Source: Paulinella micropora
Taxonomy: Eukaryota; Cercozoa; Imbricatea; Euglyphida; Paulinellidae
DNA: 64,000 nt
Reading direction: 5' to 3'
Assembly: GCA_019918135.1 (NCBI GenBank)
Contig: WBZZ01004536.1
Location: 127,501 to 191,500 of the forward strand
In this document: positions 24,689-35,155 of the stretch, piece after piece
Numbering within the stretch: the first letter of the stretch is position 1
How the letters are laid out: every line of letters begins with the position of its first letter
The notes under the pieces: model-generated
What the model was told of the DNA's origin: nothing
The model's input: the letters and a program-made list of their open reading frames with translations, nothing else
The model's database searches: none
Made by a program: the position numbers and the translations under genes

Positions 24689-25526
24689 TCATACATTTCT
24701 TCCACCTTCCTCTTCTTCACTTCGGTCATCATACATGTATTCTTCTTCTTCTTCTTCTTCTTCTTCTTCTTCTTCTTCTTCTTCTTCTTGAACATCATCT
24801 TCTTCATCTAGTTCTTGAACTTCCTCTTCCTCTGCGACGCCTTCTTTCTGTTCCTCACCTTTTTCTCCTTCACGACGATCGATTTCTTCTTTCAATTCCG
24901 GTGGCAGATAGTCACTGATATCTAATGCCATGAAATAGAATCGAGTGTGTGTGTTCGGAACCGGAGCAAATACGCAAGGAAGGTCAAGAAAGCTGACAGA
25001 AACAAAAGTCAGGGATGGTTCGTGGTTGGAGAGGGAATGTATCGCCCACTCACAAGTGATTATCTTGCTTTCTTGCGCGCAAAAGTTCCAATCTCGCCAA
25101 ATCACACGCGTACCCATTATACGCAATGTGAGCATACCAGTGCACTGCAGCTGCGTACCTGCCTGCGCACTGTAACTCCCCAGCAGCGGCGAGGGAACGT
25201 CTGCTTGATATTCTCAACAGTGAGAAAGCAGCAGCCACCCCCAAAGCGCTCACCCCTTACAGACATGGTTGACCTCATCGGGAATCCCTTGCACCTCACA
25301 AACTGTGCTACTTACTTTGATGTTTGCTGCGTTCAGTACTGGACGCTGACCCAACCCTTGCCAACCCGGTAGCTGCCTCCAGCAGTTGTTCATGAACTCC
25401 TGCAGCTCCACGAAATGCCGCATTACTCCAAAGGTTCATGAAAGTGTCATCCGAGCGATTCGGATTGTGCACTTGCTTCTTATTATTAAGTTCTCCTCCT
25501 TGGTGTGCCAGATCGAAAGCTTGCAC
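24689..25526 (-). CDS. probable spliced host gene with acidic C-terminus, unidentified
   Basis: Minus-strand exons are inferred. A first open exon, 25,526-25,316 (MQAFDLAHQGGELNNKKQ...), ends at a perfect GTAAGT donor. A middle exon ending at 25,054 encodes AAAGELQCAGRYAAAVHWYA and LARLELLRARKQDNH, somewhat TPR-like, and ends at GTGAGT. A 61-bp intron (25,053-24,993) ends in a strong TTTTGTTTCTGTCAG acceptor, and the last exon (24,992-24,689) keeps the frame with FLDLPCVFAPVPN, MALDISDYLPPELKEEIDRR and a Glu-rich tail built on a GAA repeat. The join between the first and middle exons does not keep frame with the AG sites I can see, so that link is unsure. Function unknown. Confidence 0.45.
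24735..24790. repeat. (CTT)n microsatellite inside the putative last exon
   Basis: A pure run of CTT reads as poly-Glu on the minus strand and lies within the acidic tail of the putative host protein. The length of that tail is therefore likely variable. Confidence 0.9.
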
Positions 25527-25616
25527 TTAATCTGCTAAACAACTCAAAGCGCAGCGGAACTTAACACTTGCACAGTATAACAGCAAACGTTTCGGTACAG
25601 AGTGCACGGACATTTC

Positions 25617-26010
25617 CATGCAGAATACATTGAAATTTCAATGCACAATCCGTTGAAATTTCAATGCATGCATTGAAAATTTGCAAGTGACTTCAATGCA
25701 TGCATTGAAATTTCAATGCAGAATGCATTGACATTTCAATGCATAATGCATTGAAATTTCAATGCATGCATTGAAAATTTCGAAATGACTTCAATGCATG
25801 CATTGAAATTTCAATGCATAGTGCATTGAAATTTCAATGAATGCATTGAAAATTTCGAAATGACTTCAATGCATGCATTGAAAATTTCAATTCATGCATT
25901 GAAAATTTCGAAATGACTTCAATGCATGCATTGAAATTTCAATGCACAATGCATTGGAATTTCAATGCATGTATTGAAGATTTCGCAGTGACTTCAATGC
26001 ATGTATGGAA
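25617..26010. repeat. palindrome cluster B with higher-order units
   Basis: Copies of TTTCAATGCATGCATTGAAA and of GCATTGAAATTTCAATGC alternate. A longer unit beginning TGACTTCAATGCATGCATTG recurs about five times with spacings near 97, 75, 53 and 76 bp. These differ by about one 22-bp palindrome step, as expected from unequal exchange. No coding potential. Confidence 0.85.
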
Positions 26011-26223
26011 ATTTCAAAGCAGGCAAGATATTAGTTGCAAGATTTAGGCAAAGAGTTTCTGATTGCAGCTGGGTAAGACAAGACTAGTGATGACTTCGTG
26101 AGTGCCGCGCGCGCTGGCCAGGCCTGAGTGCCTGATTTGCATCATGCACCCTTGCTGCGTGACGTTTGTGCCAAGCATGCGCCTTCAGTTCCGGGCGTGG
26201 CAGCGTGCAAGGTGGTCCGAAAC
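26011..26223. other. short GC-rich stretch, nothing assigned
   Basis: About 26,100-26,220 is GC-rich and open on the minus strand (a Pro/Arg/His-rich frame), but no splice sites or known motif support an exon. Confidence 0.3.
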
Positions 26224-26690
26224 GTATGTATGTATGTATGTATGTATGTATGTATGTATGTATGTATGTATGTACGTATACGTATGTATGCACGCAGGTT
26301 TGTATGTATGAATTTATGTATGTATGTATGTATGTATATATGTATGTGTATATATATATGTGTGTATGCATGTATGTATGTATGTGTGTATGTATTTACT
26401 ATGTTTGTATGTATGTATGTATTTATGTATGTGTGTATGTATTTATGTATGCGTTAAGCATGTATGCATGTATGTATGTATGTATCTATGTATGTATGTA
26501 TGTATGTATGTTATATGTATGTATGTATGTATGTATGATATATATATGTATATATATATGTATATATATGTATATATATGTATATATATGTATATATGTA
26601 TAGAGGGAGAGAGAGAAGAGAGAGAGACAGAGAGAGACAGAGAAGAGAGGGAGTGAGGGAGGGAGGGAGAGAAAGAGAGTTTGCGGTGCA
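26224..26690. repeat. (TATG)n, (TA)n and (GAGA)n microsatellite block
   Basis: Imperfect TATG repeats (26,224-26,530) pass into ATATATG repeats (26,531-26,600) and GAGA-type sequence (26,603-26,682). Reading frames on both strands here are repeat artefacts. Confidence 0.9.
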
Positions 26691-26800
26691 GGTGTTGGGA
26701 ATTGTCGTAAGCAACATGAAAAAATACAAACAAGGAAATAAGTAGCACAAGCAGCTATGAACAAAAACATGTAGTTGACATATGGACACGAGAACGAAAG

Positions 26801-27092
26801 AAAATAATAATAATAATAATAATAGTGCTTCTCTGTCAATGGCTGATGCATTTCTGCACATGCGCCTCCATCGTCTCACCCTTGAGGGGAGTACGAAGAA
26901 TTGACGATAAGCTCTAATGACACCCCCGCAAGGGCAGTTCCAACACTTCCAGACGGGCCGGTATGTTCAATGAAAATACTGGTCCAGAAATAGACCGGTA
27001 TGTTCAATGAAAATACTGGTGGCACCGACGGGAATCGAACTGGCGACAGGGCCCAGATGGTAGAACTTGACCACTGGGCTATCACGGTGTCC
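26801..27092 (-). mobile_element. tRNA-derived SINE, unit 1
   Basis: Read on the minus strand the unit starts GGACACCGTGATAGCCCAGT, continues with a body and ends in an (ATT)n tail (26,824-26,801). The head holds a Pol III A box (TAGCCCAGTGG) and B box (GTTCGATTCCC). The body includes a 37-bp duplicated segment containing GACCGGTATGTTCAATGAAA on the plus strand. The element has no protein and depends on a LINE for movement. Confidence 0.85.
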
Positions 27093-27149
<57 letters not shown>

Positions 27150-27418
27150 GTGCTTCTCTGTCAATGGCTGATGCATTTCTGCACATGCGCCTCCATCGTC
27201 TCACCCGTGAGGGGAGTACGAAGAATTGACGATAAGCTCTAATGACACCCCCGCAAGGGCAGTTCCAACACTTCCAGACGGGCCGGTATGTTCAATGAAA
27301 ATACTGGTCCAGAAATAGACCGGTATGTTCAATGAAAATACTGGTGGCACCGACGGGAATCGAACTGGCGACAGGGCCCAGATGGTAGAACTTGACCACT
27401 GGGCTATCACGGTGTCCC
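27093..27418 (-). mobile_element. tRNA-derived SINE, unit 2
   Basis: This is the same element as its neighbours, almost identical to unit 1 and including the 37-bp internal duplication. The A box is at 27,396-27,406 and the B box at 27,356-27,366 (minus). Its (ATT)n tail (27,149-27,093) directly abuts the head of unit 1, so each unit sits in or behind the tail of another. Confidence 0.88.
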
Positions 27419-27419
27419 C

Positions 27420-27479
<60 letters not shown>

Positions 27480-27710
27480 GTGCTTCTCTGTCAATGGCTG
27501 ATGCATTTCTGCACATGCGCCTCCATCGTCTCACCCGTGAGAGGAGTACGAAGAATTGACGATAGGCTCTAATGACACCCCCGCAAGGGCAGTTCCAACA
27601 CTTCCAGACGGACCGGTATGTTCAATGGAAATACTGGTGGCACCGACGGGAATCGAACTGGCGACAGGGCCCAGATGGTAAAACTTGACCACTGGGCTAT
27701 CACGGTGTCC
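27419..27710 (-). mobile_element. tRNA-derived SINE, unit 3
   Basis: It has the same head and body as units 1 and 2 but lacks the 37-bp internal duplication, so it represents the simpler form. The A and B boxes are intact. The tail (27,479-27,419) abuts the head of unit 2. Its own head is preceded by a long ATT array belonging to the next repeat. Confidence 0.85.
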
Positions 27711-28045
<335 letters not shown>

Positions 28046-28084
28046 AAATAAACAAACAAGACCAAACGACCAAACGAACTATTT

Positions 28085-28350
28085 CTGATTTTTGATGAGC
28101 AGGACACTTGTGACTTCCGAAAAGTCTGATGAGCCGGACACTTATGATTTCCGAAAATATGTTGTTTATGAATGCATGCATTGAATTACCTATTTCAATG
28201 CATGCATTGAAATTTCAATGCAGTGCTTATCAATGCTTGCATTGAATTACCCATTTCAATGCATGCATTGAAATTTCAATGCAGTGCTGAGCCGGACACT
28301 TATGACTTCCTATTTCTGATTTATGATGAGCCGGACACCTGTGACTTCAA
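28085..28350. repeat. GATGAGCCGGACACTT repeats and palindrome cluster C
   Basis: A segment of about 30 bp containing GAGCCGGACACTTATGACTT occurs about four times (near 28,095, 28,130, 28,290 and 28,327). Between them, at 28,165-28,285, lie several TTTCAATGCATGCATTGAAA palindromes in two similar blocks. Confidence 0.7.
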
Positions 28351-28825
28351 AAAAGCCAGTGTCACTTTTGTGCATGATCAACAGTCTTGCAGTCGCCACT
28401 ACAAGAACGAAGTTCCCCTTATCTGTCGTGATTGCTGTTTGCTTTGTGGTAATTGTTGTTTGCTTTGTGGTGTTTCGTGACCCCCATCAAAAAAATTTCA
28501 GAAAAAACCCTGCGTGCATTTGGAGCCGAAGATAGTGTCAAAGCAAAAACCGTTACAGGAGAGAGTAAGTGTAGTGTCTCTTGGTGTCAAAATTCTTTTT
28601 GTCTTGTCTCTTGTTACCTGTTGTTAATGCACTTTGTAGTACTTTGCAGCTGATGACGTCATGACATTGACAACCGTCTTGGCCTGCATTGCTTATATGT
28701 ATTTAATTAGGTCTTCGTAGGACTTGAATCCTCTGCACTTGTTAGGGCATGACTTCTGTACTTGTTGTCAATGCCATGGAAAACCAGGTTCAAAGCGCCA
28801 ACTGTCCCTTCCCCCCCCCTCTTTC
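28351..28825. other. gene-free stretch, nothing assigned
   Basis: There is a short internal duplication (GTTTGCTTTGTGGT, twice, near 28,437-28,470). No supported gene or element was found. Confidence 0.4.
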
Positions 28826-28885
<60 letters not shown>

Positions 28886-29360
28886 GGGTGCCATCTGTCG
28901 ACAGACAGAGAATTAGGGGATGGTGTGGGTGTGCTGGGCCCGTGGTGGGGTGCCTTATGTGTGCCTAGGCATACGCCTATAAGTCACATGCCGAAATAGC
29001 GACGGGAAGCACAATCCTGGTCCCTCAGGGTGCCCTTTCTCGCTTGTTGAGCCCGGAATAAAACCCACAGTGCTCTGTCGGTTTATACTAGACTGTCGAA
29101 CAGTCTCGAAACTCCATCTGCTTACTGGGTCCTCTGTAATGGAGGTGGGAGCTCGTTCTGCAAGGGGCGCTTATGGAACGAGCCCTGGCCCCGCCTGGTA
29201 CTAGGGAGCTTTGGTATCGCCTGTATCAGTCCCTTCCGTGCAAACATCACTGCTTAGCTGGGCATCGGGTTAATACTTTACCCACAGACTTCCTTGGTTG
29301 ACGAAATCAGAAGCTCCTTTTTTCTGACATTAGTCGATATCTCATCTATCTATCTATCTG

Positions 29361-29429
<69 letters not shown>

Positions 29430-29430
29430 T
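28826..29430. repeat. TATC microsatellites flanking an unidentified repeat-like segment
   Basis: TATC repeats at 28,826-28,881 and 29,342-29,430 flank about 460 bp of moderately GC-rich non-coding sequence (28,882-29,341). By analogy with the ATT-tailed SINEs nearby, this could be a retroposon with a TATC tail inserted behind an older tail, but no Pol III boxes or coding motif confirm it. Confidence 0.5.
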
Positions 29431-29445
29431 GTTTACCTTACATAT

Positions 29446-29575
29446 CCAAGGTATACCTTGAAATAGTCAAGGTATACCTTGAAATAGTCAAAGTCTACCT
29501 TAAACTAGTCAAGGTATACCTTGCAATATCAAGGTATACCTTGATATTCCAAGGTATACCTTGAAATATCAAGGT
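29446..29575. repeat. tandem palindromes CAAGGTATACCTTG
   Basis: Six copies, most of them exact, of the self-complementary 14-mer CAAGGTATACCTTG lie at about 20-26-bp spacing, joined by AAATAGT- or ATAT-type linkers. This is a second palindromic family, with a sequence different from the ATGCAT family. Confidence 0.85.
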
Positions 29576-29779
29576 GACATACATAGAAAGATAGATAGAT
29601 AGACAGATAGTTTTTTGAAATTTTGACATGCGCCCCGAAGGTGATCGCAACTTCCGACACAAGAATTTAATAGAGCTCATCAAGACTCGTCGAATGCAAA
29701 AAGAATTTTAGAAAAAACTCAAGTATTGCACTCGCTAGCATTTTTTGAAAATCCTCTGCCAGTCATAGTAGACGACACT

Positions 29780-29840
29780 CTATCTATCTATCTATCTATC
29801 TATCTATTTTTCTATCTTTCTTTCTCCCTATCTCTATCTA

Positions 29841-29872
<32 letters not shown>

Positions 29873-29873
29873 A

Positions 29874-29934
<61 letters not shown>

Positions 29935-30057
29935 CGCTGCGTTAATAAGAGTTCGACGAGGAAGGAAACCTAATGAGGTCTCCTTAATAAAAAACTCTCG
30001 TCGAATTCCTACAGCTGCTTTTTTCGTTGCTTGTCTCTCTCTCTCTCTCTCTCTCTC
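29780..30057. repeat. (TATC)n and (TC)n microsatellites
   Basis: TATC repeats (29,780-29,810) are followed by long TC runs (about 29,840-29,932 and 30,033-30,058). Between them, 29,935-30,030 is unassigned single-copy sequence. Confidence 0.85.
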
Positions 30058-30242
30058 TATTTCAATGCTTGCATTGAAATTTCAATGCAGTGAGCATTGA
30101 AATTTCAATGCATGCATTGAAATCACTTTTAAGCTTTCAATGCATGCATTAAAATTTCAATGCAGCGAGCATTAAAATTTCAATGCAGCGAGCATTGAAA
30201 TTTCAATGCATGCATTGAAATCTTAAAAGTGATTTCAATGTG
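30058..30242. repeat. palindrome cluster D
   Basis: Repeated TTTCAATGCATGCATTGAAA units alternate with GCAGCGAGCATTGAAATTTC spacers. It follows a TC tract directly. Confidence 0.85.
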
Positions 30243-30504
30243 CTCGCTTGTAGGCGCCCGCAGGGACATAGGCGGACTTTTGAAAAAATGAAGCGGGTTT
30301 TATTATGTACGGACATAGGCCAGGGCTTTCCATATCTTGCACCTCAGGGTCAGAAAGATTTACGTTAGTTTGTTGGCAGCGATAGGTGCCATCCGTGCCG
30401 CAATCCATGTTGCTGAAATATTTGCTGTGTTAGTAGTTCCATAATCCATGTTGCTGAATTATTTGCTGTGTTAGTAGTGTCACCTCATCAATGCGGTTAC
30501 TGAC
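30243..30504. repeat. short tandem duplication in gene-free DNA
   Basis: A 36-38-bp unit containing CCATGTTGCTGAA and TTTGCTGTGTTAGTAGT occurs twice (about 30,403-30,440 and 30,441-30,478). Two GGACATAGGC copies occur at 30,266 and 30,320. Nothing else was found. Confidence 0.55.
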
Positions 30505-30996
30505 GTGCACCCCCCGCTGGAACTGCACATCATGGATGACGGCAATTTCACGAGCACGGTTACTGGTGCACCAGGTGAGTTTCTTGGAGAGAACGAGCTT
30601 GTGGTAGGGGTTAAACAGCTAGGCAGCTGGCAGGGGGGAAACTGTAACTCGCTGAAGGGTAGAGAGCCCAGGACAGAGACAAGCAGAGAGTTAGGGATAC
30701 TTAGTAAGTTAGTTTATTCAGAAACAAGAGATTTTCAGAAGTTGCACCGCCTCATAATGTCAAGGGAGTATGTAGATGACTTCATCAGGTGCGCAAGGAG
30801 GCCAGCGCAAAGTACTAAAGGAAAAGGTCAAGCAAGAGTAGAAGCAAAAGGGGCAGGAAAAAGCCAAGAACACATGATAGTTAGTAAGGAGCAAGCCAAG
30901 AAAGAAAAGGGAAGAGAAAAGTGGTATTATCAAGACCAAAAGGACAGCCAAAAGACAAACTTGGAAAACGAAGTAGAGCGCCTAGCGAGAAGGTGA
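30505..30996 (+). CDS. unidentified open reading frame, 163 residues
   Basis: An uninterrupted frame encodes MHPPLELHIMDDGNFTSTVT, then a basic, Lys/Gln-rich C-terminal half. It has higher GC than its surroundings and is not built from simple repeats. No domain is recognised. The charged C-terminus would suit a nucleic-acid-binding protein or a retroelement gag fragment, but that is a guess. No splice sites were identified. Confidence 0.3.
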   Translation: MHPPLELHIMDDGNFTSTVTGAPGEFLGENELVVGVKQLGSWQGGNCNSLKGREPRTETSRELGILSKLVYSETRDFQKLHRLIMSREYVDDFIRCARRPAQSTKGKGQARVEAKGAGKSQEHMIVSKEQAKKEKGREKWYYQDQKDSQKTNLENEVERLARR

Positions 30997-31154
30997 GGGA
31001 ATGGGGAGATCAAATGCAACGCCAAAACTACAGAACAAGAAGAAGAAGAAATAAAAGAAAAATGCAAATGATAGCATTTCAAAAATCCGAATGGTAACAT
31101 TAAAAAAAATCTGTATGCTAGTGATCAAGTAATGTACTTTGAATACTGCCGGCA

Positions 31155-31790
31155 TTGAAGTGTATGCATCGCTACTTTTCGATGCGTGCATTGAAATCTC
31201 AATGCATGCATTGGAAACTTGCATTGATATTTCAATGCATGCATTCAAAATAATTCAACGCATGCATTGAGATTTCAGTGCATGATGCATTGAAATTTCA
31301 ATGCATGCGTTGAAATTTCAATGCATGATGCATTGACATTTCAATGCATGCATTGAATTGTTTTCAATGCATGCATTGAATTGTTTTCAATGCATGCGTT
31401 GAAATTTCAATGCATGATACATTGAACTTTCAATGCATGCATTGAATTGTTTTCAATGCATGCATTGAAATTTCAATGCATGGTGCATTAAACTTTCAAT
31501 GCATGCATTGAATCTTTCAATACATGCATTGAAAATTTTTTCAATGCATGCATTGAAATCGTTGACTCCGGACTCCGGTATTTTTATTAAACCCCCGGCG
31601 TGTTGACTAGGCTGAATTTCAATGCATGCTTTGCCAACAACGATGCATGCATTGAAATTTCAATGTATGCATTCAAAAAATCTGATGCATGCATTGAAAA
31701 ATTTTATATCATTGTTTCAATGCATGCATTGAAAGTTAACGCATGCATTGAAAAAATCTTCAATTCATGCATTGAAAAAAGTTCGTAGTG
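31155..31790. repeat. palindrome cluster E, left of the viral element
   Basis: At least fifteen complete or near-complete TTTCAATGCATGCATTGAAA palindromes occur with variants such as GCATGATGCATTGAAATTTC. One run has a period of about 55-70 bp (GCATTGAATTGTTTTCAATG). A short unique segment (31,562-31,612) interrupts it. It ends about 520 bp from the viral element. Confidence 0.85.
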
Positions 31791-32307
31791 TAATATTAAT
31801 TATATATATATACTTATAAAACGAATGGTTCTCCTTTGTGTTGAAGTTGATTCGGATGAAAAATCGTCCTGACACCACCCGTTGCCAAAAGCAGTTCTAC
31901 CATACCTTCTCCAAACTTGTGGGAGAATTTTGGGGTCTGGGGTGGCGAGACTATCAGGTGGCACCTGCCGTGTGTATTTGAGCCAAATACTACGCCAGGG
32001 GCGAATTCCGACCGAATGTCAACCAGCTTCGAAAAACCTTGCTTTGTTTGTGTCTCCTTTCGTATACGTAGCGTGTTGATAACTTTGTAGCTTTGAAGTA
32101 TATACAGGTAGATTATACTCTTCAATCAATCGATATATTGAAATCCTATTGAAAACTGTCGATGTCACGTGCACTGCTTACAGTTAGTTTGTAATGTATT
32201 CACACAAGCCGCTAGAGCAGGCTGAAAATTTAAACTATGTTTCGTGTCAAGTTGCTTTATTGAAAATTTTCACAGAACGCTATGAGAGACATCGACTAAA
32301 TCTCTGT
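31791..32307. other. left flank of the viral element, nothing assigned
   Basis: This is AT-rich sequence with a short TA run at 31,801-31,810. No gene is supported, and I could not find a target-site duplication shared with the other side of the element. Confidence 0.4.
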
Positions 32308-33521
32308 TAAACTGCGTGTATATGGTTTATGTGTCTTTTCGTCTAAATCTCTCTTAATGTGCTTAGTTTGATAAATTTATGTTAAACATTTGACACTTTT
32401 TTGTTTTCTATGTATGTTTTCTATGTGTCAAATGTTGGTTTTTCATATTTTTAAGGCTTGTTTCATACTTTGCTGTTGGACAAGTCGTGGATACATAAAT
32501 GATCATCACCCAAAAAATGGGGGGAAGGGGGGGGGTAGGGGGGATACATATGAAACATACAAAAGAAAAATATTTTCTCGCGGAATTAGAGACATGGTTT
32601 CCAATGAAAAACTTGTCCAGACAGAATTCTGATTTTCTGTTTTTAGCCTACAAACAGCCCAACACCGCGGTGTTGGGGTGTTGCTGGTGATATTCGCGGA
32701 AATAGAATTTTCTAGAATTCTGGAATATTTTATCCTTTTCCTTTTTTGACCAAAATTGGTGGCACCGGCTCAGCCATAACGATATTATTTTAGAATTGGA
32801 GGGTTTTTAAATATTCTACATTAGGATCTGTTTGTTTCTCTTTTTCTATCTGTTTGAGATATTCCCCTTTGTATTTATCCAATACTACTTTATTAATTTC
32901 TCTGTATTTCTTTGTTGCTCTTGGATCTTATCCTTATTTTTCCTGTAATATTCCCGTCGTTGTTATTTATCTTATCCTTGTTTGCTTCTCTGTATTTCCT
33001 TTGATGCTCTCTAATTTTGTCCTTATTATTTTCCACATACTTTGCCCTATATCGTTGCCTCTTTGGATCAGGAAGGTTGAACACCACCTTTATCTCTTCT
33101 ATGGTAGAACTCATTATATATGTACGATGTATAGTAATACTTAATATATAATTCAACAGGATGAATATAAGAGCAGGGTGAGTGAAAAATATCTTCTCCT
33201 GTTGCTGTCCGACCTTAAGGTCGGCCACGGCCGAGTCGGTTTTTCAAAGGTCGGCCACTTTTCGGTTATTAAATTTCAATATTTATTATATAATTCTTCT
33301 TCCTATTACATCTGTCCTACCTGTCCGACCTTTTATTAAGAAATTGAACATTTTTCTTCCTCTCCAGTTTTATTACAAGATGTAAAATAATATTTCCAGC
33401 CAGGGGGGTCGGCCTAGGCCAGGTCGGCCTTCATTAATACTAAGACGAATTGTCTCACTTAGCCTGCTCAATACCACACTCAGGTGGCCGAGTCGTTTTC
33501 AACCGCGTTTTTGTATTTTTG
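32308..33521 (+). repeat. left terminal inverted repeat of the PLV
   Basis: About 1,214 bp match the reverse complement of 53,887-55,105 with around ten base differences plus length changes in a G run near 32,520. The outer end begins TAAACTGCGTGTATATGGTT. The inner end stops after the GCGTTTTTGTATTTTTG stretch. It contains a GGTCGG-rich segment (33,210-33,430) with several short inverted motifs and one small reading frame. Confidence 0.92.
32893..33114 (-). CDS. small charged protein encoded inside the left TIR
   Basis: Seventy-three residues starting MSSTIEEIKVVFNLPDPKRQ, then a Lys/Asn/Glu-rich helical stretch with RAKYVENNKDKIREHQRKYR. The start is chosen at 33,114 because an AT-rich TATA-type tract lies directly upstream. 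The tail resembles the YRE(A/K)NK(D/E)-type charged repeats seen in two other small proteins of this element, common in large DNA viruses. Because it lies in the TIR it is present twice. Function unknown; such repeats often accompany DNA-binding proteins. Confidence 0.55.
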   Translation of the reverse strand: MSSTIEEIKVVFNLPDPKRQRYRAKYVENNKDKIREHQRKYREANKDKINNNDGNITGKIRIRSKSNKEIQRN

Positions 33522-33590
33522 GCGGGGATGTTCAATTATTAAACTATTTTTTATTTAGAAAAAATATAGACTTGTCTTATATACACTAAG

Positions 33591-34866
33591 ATGTGGAGCG
33601 AAGATGACAAGAAGTTTGTTAGGCAGTTAAGAGTTGCTACTACTGAAAGTAAAATTTATGAAGTCGTGTCAAACTTCTACGATAGTGAGTTGAAACCAAG
33701 TATCGCCTTTCATAATGCTATTATATCGCTATTTAGCACACCAACGAGTGATGAAGAGGTGCTTGAGGCACTAAAAGTCATATATCTGAAATATGCTATT
33801 GTGTATCCTAATTTGAATGGTAGAAGACAAAGACTTTCTGAGGTGAGAAAAAAAGCAATAGAGCCTTATCAAAGTGAAAAAGTATATGAAATGAGCAAAC
33901 TTGATAAGTATTTTAATCTGAAAGAAAGATGTCAAAGCCAAAAACGAACAAAAAATACAGATTGATGTCCGCGATGTAATGGCTAAAATGAATGATATGA
34001 TATTAAGTAATGACCCTTATCTTAAACTACTTGCTTTGATAATAGCAATTGGAGCAAGGCCTGTGGAAATATTTGATAAAAACACATATGAATTAATACC
34101 AGATAAACCTTCTTGGTTGCGAGTGAATAACCTAGCAAAAAAGAGGGAAGGACAAAAAAAGAATTGGACTGAGAGGCCTGTTGTCCTTTTTACTCCCCAG
34201 TTCGTAATAGAAAAAGTAAATTCAATACGGAACCATTTCAAAAAGAAAAAAGCAATCATCAACAGCGAGGGTGTGCTTGATAAACAAAAGAATAACGAAT
34301 TAAACAAAAGAATTATCAAAATCTTCCCTTGGCTATCGGAATACACACAGAAGAGTAGTATGTTGCGAAAACTATATGCTAGTTTGTCGTATAGTAATTT
34401 CGCCAATCCGAAATGAGAGAATTTTAATACATGGGTTTCCAACGTGTTGGGGCACGGCGATATGCTCACTTCATTTAGTTATAGTTGGGTTAATGTGGCC
34501 GATCCAGAAGAAATTAAGGCAGAAGGGATTAAAACAGAATTAGAGGAGTTGAGACGCAAAATAGATTTATGTCTGAATTTAAATAATACTAATGAAACTG
34601 AAAGCAAAAACGGAGACGAAGAAAGCAAATATCAACCATTAGGAAAAAGTGATAGCAGAGAGGATAAGTATAAATTGCTTGAGCAGATTTACAATGATAA
34701 CCCGAATATTACAAATACTAAACTACGACAATTAAGCAAGATTGGAGCCGTTATTGTCAATAAGTTTATCAAAGAGAAAAAAGCAGCGCCACAAGAAGAA
34801 CAATCGGAGGAAGCAAAGCCATTAAGAAGAAGCACAAGAAATAAAAACAAAAAGATTAATATTTAA
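33591..34866 (+). pseudogene. tyrosine recombinase, telomere-resolvase (protelomerase)-like
   Basis: Tyrosine recombinases cut and rejoin DNA through a covalent phosphotyrosine. Visible motifs are LIIAIGARPVEIFD (first catalytic Arg, about 34,040-34,080), a Lys-rich beta-hairpin region (LAKKREGQKKNW), SSMLRKLYASLSY (second Arg region) and LGHGDMLTSFSYSWVNV (His and putative nucleophilic Tyr, about 34,447-34,495). The GARPVEI box, the R..YA segment and the distance to the LGH box resemble TelK/TelN-type resolvases, which form hairpin telomeres, more than phage integrases. The C-terminal 120 residues are charged and may bind DNA. The region is broken. An ordinary integrase role is the alternative. 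Confidence 0.7.
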
Positions 34867-35131
34867 CAACGATTAAAGGCGGTTCCCCATATCTTGCTCT
34901 AATATTAGACTCTCGTCTATAGCATTTAATGGAGCAGATTGTGAAAAACTCAATACTATCTACACCATAAAAATTACCTGCTATAATTGGGGGGTGCGAC
35001 TGGAATGTGCGAGACAAGCCACATATATTACAAATTTCTTTTAAATAATTCTGCTGGGGCATTTCTGAATAAACAAATGTTCTTATATGTCCAACTATAT
35101 CGCTTGGCAATTCTCCTATTATTACCGACAT
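34856..35131 (-). CDS. small putative zinc-binding protein
   Basis: Ninety-one residues starting MSVIIGELPSDIVGHIRTFV, with an ICNICG pair followed by a CSIKC pair about 40 residues later, a zinc-ribbon-like CX2C...CX3C layout. The N-terminus resembles an F-box-like LPSDIVGHI helix, often seen in proteins of large DNA viruses. The start codon is 24 bp from the divergent start of the next gene. The 3' end overlaps the end of the recombinase region by a few bases. The frame looks whole. Confidence 0.6.
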   Translation of the reverse strand: MSVIIGELPSDIVGHIRTFVYSEMPQQNYLKEICNICGLSRTFQSHPPIIAGNFYGVDSIEFFTICSIKCYRRESNIRARYGEPPLIVVKY

Positions 35132-35155
35132 ATTTTATATTATATAAAATATAAA
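35132..35155. promoter_or_regulatory. 24-bp divergent AT-only-type promoter
   Basis: The only sequence between two divergent start codons is a 24-bp tract of A and T, containing TATATAA in both orientations. It must hold any core promoter signals for both genes or overlap their coding ends. Confidence 0.5.

Noticed and set aside
26224-26850. Long frames in the TATG region and on its minus strand
   Set aside because: Simple-repeat artefacts; no splice or motif evidence.
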